A DNA stretch of 64,000 nucleotides, from the NCBI GenBank assembly GCA_963733105.1, contig CAVTCB010000008.1, positions 23,979 through 87,978 on the forward strand, written 5' to 3'. The position numbers were made by a program, and so were the translations under genes. This DNA comes from JAFAYN01 sp963733105. GTDB lineage: Bacteria > Gemmatimonadota > Gemmatimonadetes > Longimicrobiales > Longimicrobiaceae. Positions 54,766 to 62,557 of the stretch are shown here, in pieces (the stretch's first letter is position 1; each line of letters opens with the position of its first letter). The notes below the pieces were generated by a model. It saw only the letters and a program-made list of their open reading frames with translations, did no database searches and was not told where the DNA came from.

Positions 54766-56223
54766 ATGGAGCAGGACGGCCTGTTGCGGCGGATCGCGTC
54801 GGAGGAGGCGCTCTGGAGCGCGTGGGACGAAGTGCGCCTCGCGCGCGGCGCGCCCGGCACGGACGGCGTCGGCGTGCGGGAGTTCACCCGCGAGGCGCCC
54901 GACCACCTCCGCCGCCTTTCGCGCGAGATCCGGGCGCGCCGCTACCGCCCGCGCCCGCTCCGCCGCGTCTGGGTGCGCAAGCGCGGCAAGGAGGACGAGT
55001 TCCGCCCCCTCGCCATCCCCGCCGTGCGCGACCGCGTCGCCGCCGGCGCCGCGCACGCCGTACTGGAGCACCTGTTCGAGCCCCGCTTCCACGACTCCAG
55101 CTTCGGGTTCCGACGTAGCCGGGGGACGCTCGCAGCGCTGCGGCGGCTCCTCCGCCTGCGCGACGAGGGGATGCGGTGGGTGGCTCGCGCCGACGTGGAC
55201 GAGTTCTTCGACCGCATCGACCAGCGGCAGCTCTTCGCCCGCCTGGAGCCGGTGCTCCCCTGGGAGGTGCGCCGCCTCCTGGTGCTGTGGACGCGCACCT
55301 GGATCTGGGACGGTGACGACCGCTTCCGCGTCGTCCGGGGCGTGCCGCAGGGTACCGCCACCTCGCCTCTCCTGGCCAACTTCTACCTCACCCCCTTCGA
55401 CGAGCACCTGGAGTTCGAGGGCGTGCGCGCCGTCCGCTACGTGGACGACGTGGCCGCCGCCGCGCGCACCGAGCACGAAGCCCGCAACGCCGTGGCCGCC
55501 ATGCACGCGGGGCTCGCCCCGCTGGGGCTGGCCCTCAACGAGCACCGTGACCCGGTCCGCTCGTGGGACCGGGGGTTCGAGTTCCTGGGCTTCGAGCTGC
55601 GGGGGAGCATGGTGCGCGTGGCGCCGTCCAAGATCCTGGAGTTCCGCCGACACGCGCTGGCCGTGCTGGAGGCGCCCCGCGCCGGCTCCATGCGCCGCCG
55701 CGTCGCGCTGCTGAACCGGATGGTCCGCGGGTGGCGCGCCTACTACCGCGCCGGGGTGCCCCGCGCGCAGTTCCGCGAGCTGGACGCGTGGCTGGAGGCA
55801 CGGGTGCGCGAGGCGACGTTGCGCCTGTGGGCGGAGGAGCGCCCCCGCGCCCGCGACCTGGAACTGGCGGGGCTGGAGTCGCTGGCCGTCTCGGGACGGT
55901 GCGTCTTCCAGCCCCCGCCTCCGCCGTCTGTGGAGGGGTACGCCTACCGCGTACCGCTGGAGGGGAGGGAAGAGGACGGGGAGGTGGCGGTGGCGGGACC
56001 ATCGGACACGCTGGTGATGGCGGAGGGCGCATGCCGCGTGCTTCGCGCGGACGGCACGGGGACGGCACTGGCACCCGGGCTGCGCGCGGTGGTGGTGGCG
56101 GACGGGGCGGTGTGCCAAGCCTCCGCACTGCGCCGCCTGCTGGAGCGCGGGACGGCGCTCCGCTTCGTGGGCGCGGTGGCTGCGGAGCTGGACGCGGGAG
56201 AGGAGGTGAAGGCAGGTGCGTGA
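54766..56223 (+). CDS. CRISPR-associated reverse transcriptase with truncated Cas1-like C-terminus
   Basis: 485 residues; ATG 54766 behind GCGGAGG. RT motifs in order: GTDGVGVREF, RPLAIPAVRDRV, SFGFRRSRGT, ARADVDEFFDRID (motif A), VPQGTATSPLLANFYL, RYVDDVAAAA (catalytic YVDD, about 226), GFEFLGFEL, and a maturase-like WRAYYRAG. From about 405, DTLVMAEGACRVLRADG, GLRAVVVADGAVCQ and LLERGTALRFVG follow the strand pattern of the Cas1 N-terminal domain, but the catalytic Cas1 domain is missing. No intron RNA domains flank it. Between array 4 and leader 5, it occupies the place of a cas1-cas2 module. Confidence 0.82.
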   Translation: MEQDGLLRRIASEEALWSAWDEVRLARGAPGTDGVGVREFTREAPDHLRRLSREIRARRYRPRPLRRVWVRKRGKEDEFRPLAIPAVRDRVAAGAAHAVLEHLFEPRFHDSSFGFRRSRGTLAALRRLLRLRDEGMRWVARADVDEFFDRIDQRQLFARLEPVLPWEVRRLLVLWTRTWIWDGDDRFRVVRGVPQGTATSPLLANFYLTPFDEHLEFEGVRAVRYVDDVAAAARTEHEARNAVAAMHAGLAPLGLALNEHRDPVRSWDRGFEFLGFELRGSMVRVAPSKILEFRRHALAVLEAPRAGSMRRRVALLNRMVRGWRAYYRAGVPRAQFRELDAWLEARVREATLRLWAEERPRARDLELAGLESLAVSGRCVFQPPPPPSVEGYAYRVPLEGREEDGEVAVAGPSDTLVMAEGACRVLRADGTGTALAPGLRAVVVADGAVCQASALRRLLERGTALRFVGAVAAELDAGEEVKAGA

Positions 56224-56408
56224 AACGGGAGGCGGGGGTCTGAAACCCGAGTTTCGTTTCAGACGTCGTAGACTGCCTTACTATAAGCACTTACAAACAC
56301 AGGAGAGCTGCCCTGCGATGAAGAACGCCCGAATGAGCCACCGCTCAGTGGTCTCGTTTCAAACCACCCCTGGAAACCCGCATGGATGCTGGGCCTTGAA
56401 GGGCCGCT
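56224..56408 (+). promoter_or_regulatory. CRISPR leader 5
   Basis: A-type leader (GCCCGAATGAGCCACCGC, GTCTCGTTTCAAACCACC) directly after the RT gene, but the single repeat that follows is B-type. Confidence 0.65.
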
Positions 56409-56445
56409 GTTGAGAGGACTCCCCGATGACGAGGGGGACCGAAGG
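56409..56445 (+). CRISPR. CRISPR array 5 (single repeat)
   Basis: One 37-base B-type repeat (GTTGAGAGGACT...GAGGGGGACC) with no second copy in the next 150 bases. Either a new array with no spacer or the remnant of an emptied array. Confidence 0.8.
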
Positions 56446-56643
56446 TGAGAGAGCAGTTCGTGTCAGAAGGCAGGAGGGTGGAGCGAGGGTAGCTATTCGG
56501 GTAAAGTGTCTCGGCGTGCCCGAGTGGACCCATGCAACGGCCTCAGAAGCAGGTGTTCCGCAGTGGTCCCTGCGGATGTGACCGTCCGGCACCCCGGCCG
56601 GGGGGACCTACAACTTGGCGACCATTTCACCTCACAGGCTCGA

Positions 56644-57651
56644 ATGTCCCGCTTTCAGCCCCCGGACTTGGGCCTTGCCGGCCGGTGGAAGTCGCTGTCG
56701 GATCGCGTCTGGTCCGTGGTCGAACGTCGAGCCGCATCCTCGCCGCCCGAAGCATCGGTGTACGCGGTAGCGAGGGCCGTCCGCCGCTTCTGGCGGATCA
56801 AGGTCGCCTCGGTACCGTGGATCGCCCTGCTGGCCACACTGTTGACAGTGATTCTGAGCGGGCTGGCGGGAGACGCGTTGAAGGGTGATGCGGTCCTGAC
56901 GTGGGTCCCCGGGCTGGAGGTCCGCCAGGGATGGGTTCAGATCGGGCTGGGGGTTACGCTGTTGGGCTCCGCCTGGCTGGTGTTCCTCAAGCGCAGGGAG
57001 CTGATCAGCGTCGGAGCGTTGACTCAGGGACCGGCCGAGCCGCGCAAGGCTCTGGTCGTCCCTCTCTCCGCCGTGGGTAAGAAGGACGAGGTACAGCGCG
57101 TCGGCGACCGGTCTACCCACCTGCGGTGCTGGGAGCGGGGACGGGACGCACCCACCGAGCTGACGCTCACGGGTACCGATCTGGACGAGGACATCCGGAC
57201 GCTGGGCCGGCTCGGGAACTGGTCGTGGCAGCAGGTGCTGCGTGCCATCCGTCCTCACGCGCGGACCCTGCGCTACGTATGTCTGATCGGGTCGAAGGAC
57301 GGCTCGGCCGAGCAACTGGAGATGGCGGAGGCGTTGATCTCTCCTTACCTGCCTCTCGGCGCACGGGTCGTCACGGTCAAGCGGGGAGTCGATTTCGACG
57401 ATGTCAGCGATGTGATGGACGCGTTGCGCGCCGCGATCGAGGACCTCACGACGCGCGTGGACTCCCGGCTCGGGAAGCGCCTTCGGGAGGAAGACGTCGT
57501 GGTCGACGTGACTGGCGGGATGAAGCCCACCAGCATCGCGGGTGCGCTGATCACGTTGAGCAGCAATGTCACGTTCCAGTACGTCCACACCAACCGTGAG
57601 GACGAGGTCTGGGAGTACGACCTGCTCCACAAGGGCGCCAGCCAGGTCTGA
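56644..57651 (+). CDS. Membrane-anchored CARF-domain protein (Cam1-like)
   Basis: 335 residues from the ATG at 56644. Two TM helices lie at about 57-78 (IALLATLLTVILSGLAG) and 98-115 (QIGLGVTLLGSAWLVFL). The cytoplasmic part is a CARF domain: ALVVPLSAVGKKD at the start, RYVCLIGSKDGSAEQ, then the ligand-binding loop VVVDVTGGMKPTSIAG near residue 290. No nuclease domain follows. So it is a cyclic-oligoadenylate sensor whose output is in the membrane, as in Cam1-type effectors, which change membrane potential. Csx3 is next. Confidence 0.78.
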   Translation: MSRFQPPDLGLAGRWKSLSDRVWSVVERRAASSPPEASVYAVARAVRRFWRIKVASVPWIALLATLLTVILSGLAGDALKGDAVLTWVPGLEVRQGWVQIGLGVTLLGSAWLVFLKRRELISVGALTQGPAEPRKALVVPLSAVGKKDEVQRVGDRSTHLRCWERGRDAPTELTLTGTDLDEDIRTLGRLGNWSWQQVLRAIRPHARTLRYVCLIGSKDGSAEQLEMAEALISPYLPLGARVVTVKRGVDFDDVSDVMDALRAAIEDLTTRVDSRLGKRLREEDVVVDVTGGMKPTSIAGALITLSSNVTFQYVHTNREDEVWEYDLLHKGASQV

Positions 57652-57717
57652 CCCACGCATTCCGTGTCTACGGCTCTGACCCGCGCGTCGCGTCCCTATT
57701 CTGACGGAGACCCGCAC

Positions 57718-57969
57718 ATGAGGGTCGAGATCGACGTGGAGGCGCTGTACCGCCGCCTGGGCGACACGGCCCGCCAGGAGCACATCGCGGAGTACGAGCG
57801 GCTGGCGTGCGAGCAGGCGGGCGAGGGGCGCGACGTGGTGCTCACCGGGCGCGGGCCCATCTGGTTCTACCTCCGCCTGGCGCACGCCCTGCACGGGGTG
57901 GCGCGGACGCTGGCGTACCGCTCCCCGGAGGCGGGTGAGGTGCTCGTCTTCGACCACCGCTCGCGGTAG
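57718..57969 (+). CDS. csx3: Ring nuclease Csx3 (Crn3)
   Basis: 83 residues. VVLTGRGPIWFYLRLAHALHG near residue 42 is the Csx3 core, and the chain ends GEVLVFDHRSR. Csx3 enzymes bind and degrade cyclic tetra-adenylate, switching off type III signalling. Encoded 66 bases after the CARF gene, it is the expected off-switch. Shorter than archaeal Csx3 (about 105 residues), with the family's C-terminal tail missing. Confidence 0.83.
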   Translation: MRVEIDVEALYRRLGDTARQEHIAEYERLACEQAGEGRDVVLTGRGPIWFYLRLAHALHGVARTLAYRSPEAGEVLVFDHRSR

Positions 57970-58169
57970 GCGGCGCTCGTGAAACATCACCCCACGCTCG
58001 AAAACGTGCCTAGATGTTTCAAAACCCGCAAGTTCACCTATGTATGTGCACTTACAGCGCGGAAAGGAGGTGCTCCGGCCCGGAAATCGCCGTTTCCCGT
58101 TGCGATTTGGGGCGATGTTTCAATCCACCCTCGGAAACCCGCGTGGATGCTGGGCTCCTGAGGGCCGCT
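57970..58169 (+). promoter_or_regulatory. CRISPR leader 6 (B-type)
   Basis: Differs from the A leaders in its 5' part (GTGCCTAGATGTTTCAAAAC, CGGAAAGGAGGTGC) but shares the terminal GGAAACCCGCGTGGATGC block. Confidence 0.6.
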
Positions 58170-58553
58170 GTTGAGAGGACTCCCCGATGATGAGGGGACA
58201 GAAGATACTTCACTACCGGCCCGAAGTCGAACACCGGTGCGGTGTTGAGAGGACTCCCCGATGATGAGGGGACAGAAGATCACGAAGGTGGTGCCATCGG
58301 ATCGACGGCGTTGAGAGGACTCCCCGATGATGAGGGGACAGAAGGGTAGGTGACCTTCGGTTTCCCGGGAGTGGTTCGTTGAGAGGACTCCCCGATGATG
58401 AGGGGACAGAAGGGAATACTGCGCTCTGGAGAATCCCTTCCTTTCGTTGAGAGGACTCCCCGATGATGAGGGGACCGAAGGACCTCCTGCACGAGCGCTG
58501 GACTGACCACGCTTGAGTTGAGAGGACTCCCCAATGATGAGGGGGACTGGAGG
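58170..58553 (+). CRISPR. CRISPR array 6 (6 repeats, B-type)
   Basis: Repeats start at 58170, 58244, 58310, 58378, 58446 and 58517. The first four end GGGGACAGAAG(G) rather than ACCGAAGG, a sub-variant. The last is the degenerate terminal form. Spacers 30-38 bases. Confidence 0.94.
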
Positions 58554-58658
58554 ACGAGGCTTGCGAGCTGCCATTTGCTTTACAGCCCGACGACGAAGGG
58601 CCGAAGGACAAACGCCCGGGTGTGTGCCTGGTTCTTGAGTTCACCTACCTGACTGCCC
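58554..58658 (+). promoter_or_regulatory. Conserved cas1 upstream region, copy 3
   Basis: ACGAGGCTTGCGAGC block and pseudo-repeat CCCGACGACGAAGGGCCG as in the other two modules. See 40461-40565. Confidence 0.5.
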
Positions 58659-59642
58659 ATGACCGTCCTCTACCTCACGGAGCCGGGGAGCACCCTCGCC
58701 GCGGAGTCGCAGGCGCTGGTGGTGCGGCGCGGGACAGAGGTGCGGGGGCGCGCTCCGGTGGTCGGGGTGGAGCGGGTGGTGGTGCTGGGGCCTGCGCACC
58801 TCACGGCGGCGGCGGTGGCACTCTGCGCGCGGGAGCAGGTGGAGCTGGTGGTGGCCCTGCGCGGTGGGCAGGTGATGGCGCGGCTGGGGGCGTCTGAGGC
58901 GGGGCTGGAGCTGCGCGCAACGCAGCACCGGCGGGCGGAGGACCCGGCCTTCTGCCTGGAGTTGGCGCGCTCCGTGGTGCGCGGGAAGGTGCGGAACCAG
59001 CGCCGACTCCTGGGGCGCTCCCGTGAGAGCGGCGCTCCGGAGGTGGCGGCGAGCAGGACGGCGCTGGACGGGCTGCTGGAGCGCTTGGGCGCGGCGGAAG
59101 GGGTGGCGGCCCTGCGCGGGCTGGAGGGGCGTGCCTCCGCGGTGTACTTCCGCGCGCTGCGGACGCTGGTGAACCCCGAATTCGGCTTCCGCGCGCGCAA
59201 CCGCCGCCCCCCACGCGACCCGGTGAACGCCATGCTGAGCTTCGCCTACACGCTCCTCACGGCCGAGGTGGCGGCGGCGGTCGCAGCGGCGGGTCTGGAG
59301 CCGGCGCTCGGGTTCTTCCACCGCGCGCGGGGCGGGCGCCCCGCCCTGGCGCTGGACCTGGTGGAGGAGTTCCGCGCCCCTGTGGCCGACGCGCTGGTGC
59401 TCGCGCTCACGGGGCACCGCGTGCTGGCGCCGGAGGACTTCCGCCCGCGCGGCGCCGGGGTGCGCATGACGGCGCCCGCGCGCAGGCGCTTCCTGGAGGG
59501 GTACGAGCGCAGGCTGGCGAAGCCGTTCCGCTCGTCCACGGGGGAGGAGACGACGCTTCGGGAGGCCGTCCGCGCCCAGGCGCTGCGGCTGGCGGACACC
59601 CTTCGGGCCGGAGGCGGCTATGTGCCCTTCGTGCTCCCCTAA
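58659..59642 (+). CDS. cas1: Cas1 integrase, copy 3 (intact, mosaic)
   Basis: 327 residues. Almost identical to copy 2 up to about residue 246 (ADALVL), then clearly different: ALTGHRVLAPEDF, MTAPARRRFLEGYERRLAK and DTLRAGGGYVPFVLP. The catalytic residues (E in LEGRASAVYF, H in FFHRARGG) lie in the shared part. The abrupt boundary points to gene conversion between cas1 copies. Confidence 0.92.
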   Translation: MTVLYLTEPGSTLAAESQALVVRRGTEVRGRAPVVGVERVVVLGPAHLTAAAVALCAREQVELVVALRGGQVMARLGASEAGLELRATQHRRAEDPAFCLELARSVVRGKVRNQRRLLGRSRESGAPEVAASRTALDGLLERLGAAEGVAALRGLEGRASAVYFRALRTLVNPEFGFRARNRRPPRDPVNAMLSFAYTLLTAEVAAAVAAAGLEPALGFFHRARGGRPALALDLVEEFRAPVADALVLALTGHRVLAPEDFRPRGAGVRMTAPARRRFLEGYERRLAKPFRSSTGEETTLREAVRAQALRLADTLRAGGGYVPFVLP

Positions 59643-59652
59643 CGGACGGATC

Positions 59653-59925
59653 GTGGAGCGCCGGACGTTCCTGGTGGCCTACGATGTGGCCGACGACGTG
59701 GCCGACGACCGTCGGCGGGACCGGGTGGCCCACGTCCTCCTGGATTTTGGCGTGCGGGTGCACTACAGTGTGTCCGAGTGTGCGCTCTCCGGGTTGCGCG
59801 CGCCGTCTGTTGGAGCGGCTCCGCGCCCGCCTGACCCTGCGGAGGACGCGGTGTCGCTCCTGCCAATGGCGGGTACGACGGCTGGGGCGCCGCCCAGAGC
59901 CCGATCCGCAGTACCTGATTCTGTG
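59653..59925 (+). pseudogene. cas2: Cas2, copy 3, several indels
   Basis: Starts at GTG 59653 (ERRTFLVAYDVADDVADDR, with a duplicated VADD), continues LLDFGVRVHYSVSECALS, then breaks. The rest (LERLRARL, PDPQYLIL) lies in other frames, and the block before the final CHGRVRRLG equivalent is deleted. Shares the deletion with the relic at 39.3 kb. Probably inactive. Confidence 0.75.
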
Positions 59926-60130
59926 AGGGAATCCGGGTCTGTGAAACGAGAGGAGGGGGTCTGAAAACCCGGGTTTCGTTTCAAAACTCGTAAACTGCCT
60001 CATGAACGTTACTTACAGACACAGGAGAGCTGCCGTGCGATGAAAAATGCCCGAATGAGCGACCGCTCAGCGGTCTCGTTTCAAACCACCCTTGGAAACC
60101 CGCATGGATGCTGGGTTCCTGAGGGCCGCT
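59926..60130 (+). promoter_or_regulatory. CRISPR leader 7
   Basis: A-type leader, nearly identical to leader 2 (CTCATGAACGTTACTTACAG, TCAGCGGTCTCG). Confidence 0.7.
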
Positions 60131-60166
60131 GTTGAAGGAGCTCCCCGATGATGAGGGGACCGAAGG
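60131..60166 (+). CRISPR. CRISPR array 7 (single repeat)
   Basis: One A-prime repeat with GTTGAAGGAGCT. About 26 bases later a decayed partner (GGAGAGAACTCCCCC) may be the last trace of a second repeat. Confidence 0.8.
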
Positions 60167-60471
60167 GCATCACGACCCACCGGTGTCGAAAGGTTGGTCA
60201 CCCGCGGAGAGAACTCCCCCTTTGGAGGGGGGGCTGAACACGTGGCTTTGAACCCGTGGACCGTAGCAAAGTGCGCAAGCTGCATGCAGGACCTGCACTG
60301 GCAGTCGAGTCCTCACGGTCGAGACCGGACTCGGGCAGGAGCCACGTGGCTGTCGCGGTCGCCGCCACGGCGCCGAACGACACCCTCCCGCTTCCGTACG
60401 CCCACGCCTGGAGCGGGGACGGCGGCCGGGAGCACGGTATCCTCCTCTGGGGTGCCGGCGAGGCGTGACCC
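60167..60471. other. Gap before cas6
   Basis: Contains a decayed repeat near 60,200 and an open frame of 70 codons (60256-60468) ending four bases before cas6. Its sequence is basic and unremarkable, so I do not call it a gene. Confidence 0.3.
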
Positions 60472-61365
60472 GTGCTCCTCCACGTTTATCGGTTCCGCTT
60501 GCGGACTCTGGGTTCCGTGCTCTTCCCGTCCTTCCCCGGGCCCGCTCTGCGCGGCGCCCTGGGCGACTCGCGTGAGGTGCACGCCCTCCTCTTCGCGCCG
60601 CCGCCCTCCCTTCCCCAGAAGCGCTTCGCCGATCCCCCTCGCCCGGTCACCCTGCGCCCCCGCTTCGGCGCGGGGAGCTACGGCCCCGGGTCCGTCCTGG
60701 AACTGGAGATGACCCTGGTCGGTAGCGCCGGCGCGCACCTCCTCCCGGTCGTGCGCGCGCTGCTCGCTCTCGGCCCCGCCGGCATCGGCGCCATCCGTCC
60801 CGGTTCGCGCACCGATGGCCGCTTCGCGCTGGAGCGGGTCGACGCTCTCGGTCCCGCGGACACCGCCACGGTGGTCACCGCCGACGGGCTCTTCCGCCCC
60901 GTTCACCTCCCCTGGTGCTACCCGCGCGACTTCGGCGGGAACCCCTCCGCCGCCGGCCGCTTCGCCCTGGAACTGCGGACCCCCACCTTCATCCGCCGGG
61001 GAGGCGGGTCGCGCGGGGCGCTGGACTTCCGCAGCATCGTGGACGAGCTGCTCAAACGCGTGTCGCTGCTGTCTCAGGCGTATGGGGAGGGGCCGGTGCA
61101 CACCCGGGAGGAAGAGGAGGCGCTCCTGGACGCCGCCGCCGGGGTGGAGACGGAAGACGAGGCGGTGAGCTGGACCGAGGTGCCGCGCTACTCGCGTCGG
61201 CAGGGGAAGCGGATGGGGTTCGAGAGCGGCTTCGCCGGCTGGACCGGGCGCGTCACCTACTGCGGCTCCGCCGAGCGCTGGCGCCCGCTGCTCAATGCGG
61301 CGCGCCTCCTACACGTGGGCAGGCACACCGCCTTCGGTCTCGGCGAGGTGCACCTGTCCACCTGA
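60472..61365 (+). CDS. cas6: Cas6 pre-crRNA endoribonuclease
   Basis: 297 residues, GTG start. Two ferredoxin-like RAMP halves: YRFRLRTLGSVLFPSFPG, then RFALELRTPTFIRRGG, and the diagnostic C-terminal glycine-rich loop LHVGRHTAFGLGEVHL. The catalytic histidine is not assigned by eye. It would cut the repeat hairpins of all seven arrays. It lies 9 kb from the effector operon, beside array 7. Confidence 0.85.
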   Translation: MLLHVYRFRLRTLGSVLFPSFPGPALRGALGDSREVHALLFAPPPSLPQKRFADPPRPVTLRPRFGAGSYGPGSVLELEMTLVGSAGAHLLPVVRALLALGPAGIGAIRPGSRTDGRFALERVDALGPADTATVVTADGLFRPVHLPWCYPRDFGGNPSAAGRFALELRTPTFIRRGGGSRGALDFRSIVDELLKRVSLLSQAYGEGPVHTREEEEALLDAAAGVETEDEAVSWTEVPRYSRRQGKRMGFESGFAGWTGRVTYCGSAERWRPLLNAARLLHVGRHTAFGLGEVHLST

Positions 61366-61370
61366 AGGGC

Positions 61371-61610
61371 ATGGCCTTTCGGATCGCGACAGGAAACCTG
61401 ATTGGCAGGCCTGCCGCGGACCCAGCGGGAAGGCGGAACGAGGTGTGGAAGGTTTCCCTCCTTTACGACTCAGGTGCCGAGTCGATCCTGGCAAAGTCGT
61501 CGAGTGCTGAAATCAGGAACGACCTGCTGCTGGCAATTGTGCTGTCAACTGGCCGCCGCAAGCTGCAGAACCCGCCGGTTGAGCTTTGGCAGGTTGCGCA
61601 CGATGCCTAG
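61371..61610 (+). CDS. Small protein truncated at the insertion-sequence junction
   Basis: 79 residues from ATG 61371, five bases after cas6: MAFRIATGNLIGRPAADPAG then LLYDSGAESILAKSSSAEIR. The frame runs into the IS transposase end, so the native C-terminus may be lost. No family recognised. Confidence 0.4.
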   Translation: MAFRIATGNLIGRPAADPAGRRNEVWKVSLLYDSGAESILAKSSSAEIRNDLLLAIVLSTGRRKLQNPPVELWQVAHDA

Positions 61611-62107
61611 GTTTCTAGCCGTAGGTGCCGGAAGCTCTTCATCGAGCCGTAGCTCTCGATCAGCGTGCCGTCGACCGTGAAGTGATCCCCGCTGGCCAGC
61701 TTCTCCAGGTAGGCACCCTCGACCACCCGGTCGAAGAAGCTGCGGACCAGCCCGTGCGTCTCGAAACGCTCCCGGTTGGTCGTGAAGCTCGTCGCATCCC
61801 ACACCGGCGCATCCAGCGACAGGTCCAGGAACCACCGGTAGAGCAGGTTCACCCGGATCTCCTCCACCAGGCGCCGCTCCGAGCGCACGGTGTAGAGCGC
61901 TTGCAGCAGCAGCGCCTTCAGCAGCATCTCCGGCGGGACGCTCGGCCGCCCCAGCTTCGAGTACGCCCGGCGGAACTCGCCGTCCATCGCGCTCAGCACC
62001 TCGTCCGCACGGCGCTTGACCGCCCGCAGCGGATGATCCGGCTCGATCAGGCTTTCGATGTCAATCGCGTACCAGAGCGGCTGCTGGGGGCTGACCTGTC
62101 CGCACAT
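61607..62107 (-). pseudogene. IS5/IS1182-type transposase, N-terminal part only
   Basis: 166 residues: LIEPDHPLRAVKRRADEVL, KLGRPSVPPEMLLKALLLQ, RWFLDLSLDAPVWDATSFT and the first catalytic aspartate in HFTVDGTLIES. The rest of the DDE domain is missing, so it is inactive. Full-length members have about 400 residues. Confidence 0.85.
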
Positions 62108-62190
62108 CTGCTTGCCTCAGGGTGTGGGTTCCCCACAATCTACTCTCCCCACCCCCCGTTCCGATGCCCCTTTTTCAGCGACCTGCTAGG
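62108..62190 (-). mobile_element. IS end beside the transposase remnant
   Basis: A TTTTTCAGCGACCTGCTAGG string near 62170-62189 looks like the terminal inverted repeat of an IS5/IS1182 element. The other end is lost, so boundaries are approximate. Confidence 0.45.
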
Positions 62191-62557
62191 GAGTTGGTCG
62201 TAGCGACCCGAGCGAATGGCAAGGTGCTGAGCCGCGAGGCCAGGGCTGAAAGAAGCCGCTAGCGAGATCCGCGAGCCGACGAACAGGAATCGGATAGGAG
62301 GCGGCGCCGAGCAGGGCGAGCGGGCAAATGACCGCGAAGCTCTCACGACCAAGGCTTAGGCGGCGTAGATCCGGCGGTTGCGCGGGGACAGTTCCAGTTC
62401 TTACCCGGGGAGATCTCGCCTCGCGCCCGAAAGGGCGACGCTGGGTGCAAGCACCGGGCGGAGCGAGAAGTCAGCAGAGGCCGTAGTAGCCGGAGAGGGT
62501 GCCGGAGGCGCTTGTACCCAGCCCCGCCGGTGAAAGGGCAGTCCGGGCATCGACGGG

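Noticed and set aside
54766..56223. The CRISPR-located RT as a group II intron protein.
   Set aside because: No domain V or VI follows it, and its stop is directly followed by a CRISPR leader. The intron RT at 62.6-63.7 kb does have these RNA domains.
60256..60468. A 70-codon frame just before cas6 as a gene.
   Set aside because: No binding site of note and no conserved-looking motif. Frames of this length are common by chance at this GC content.
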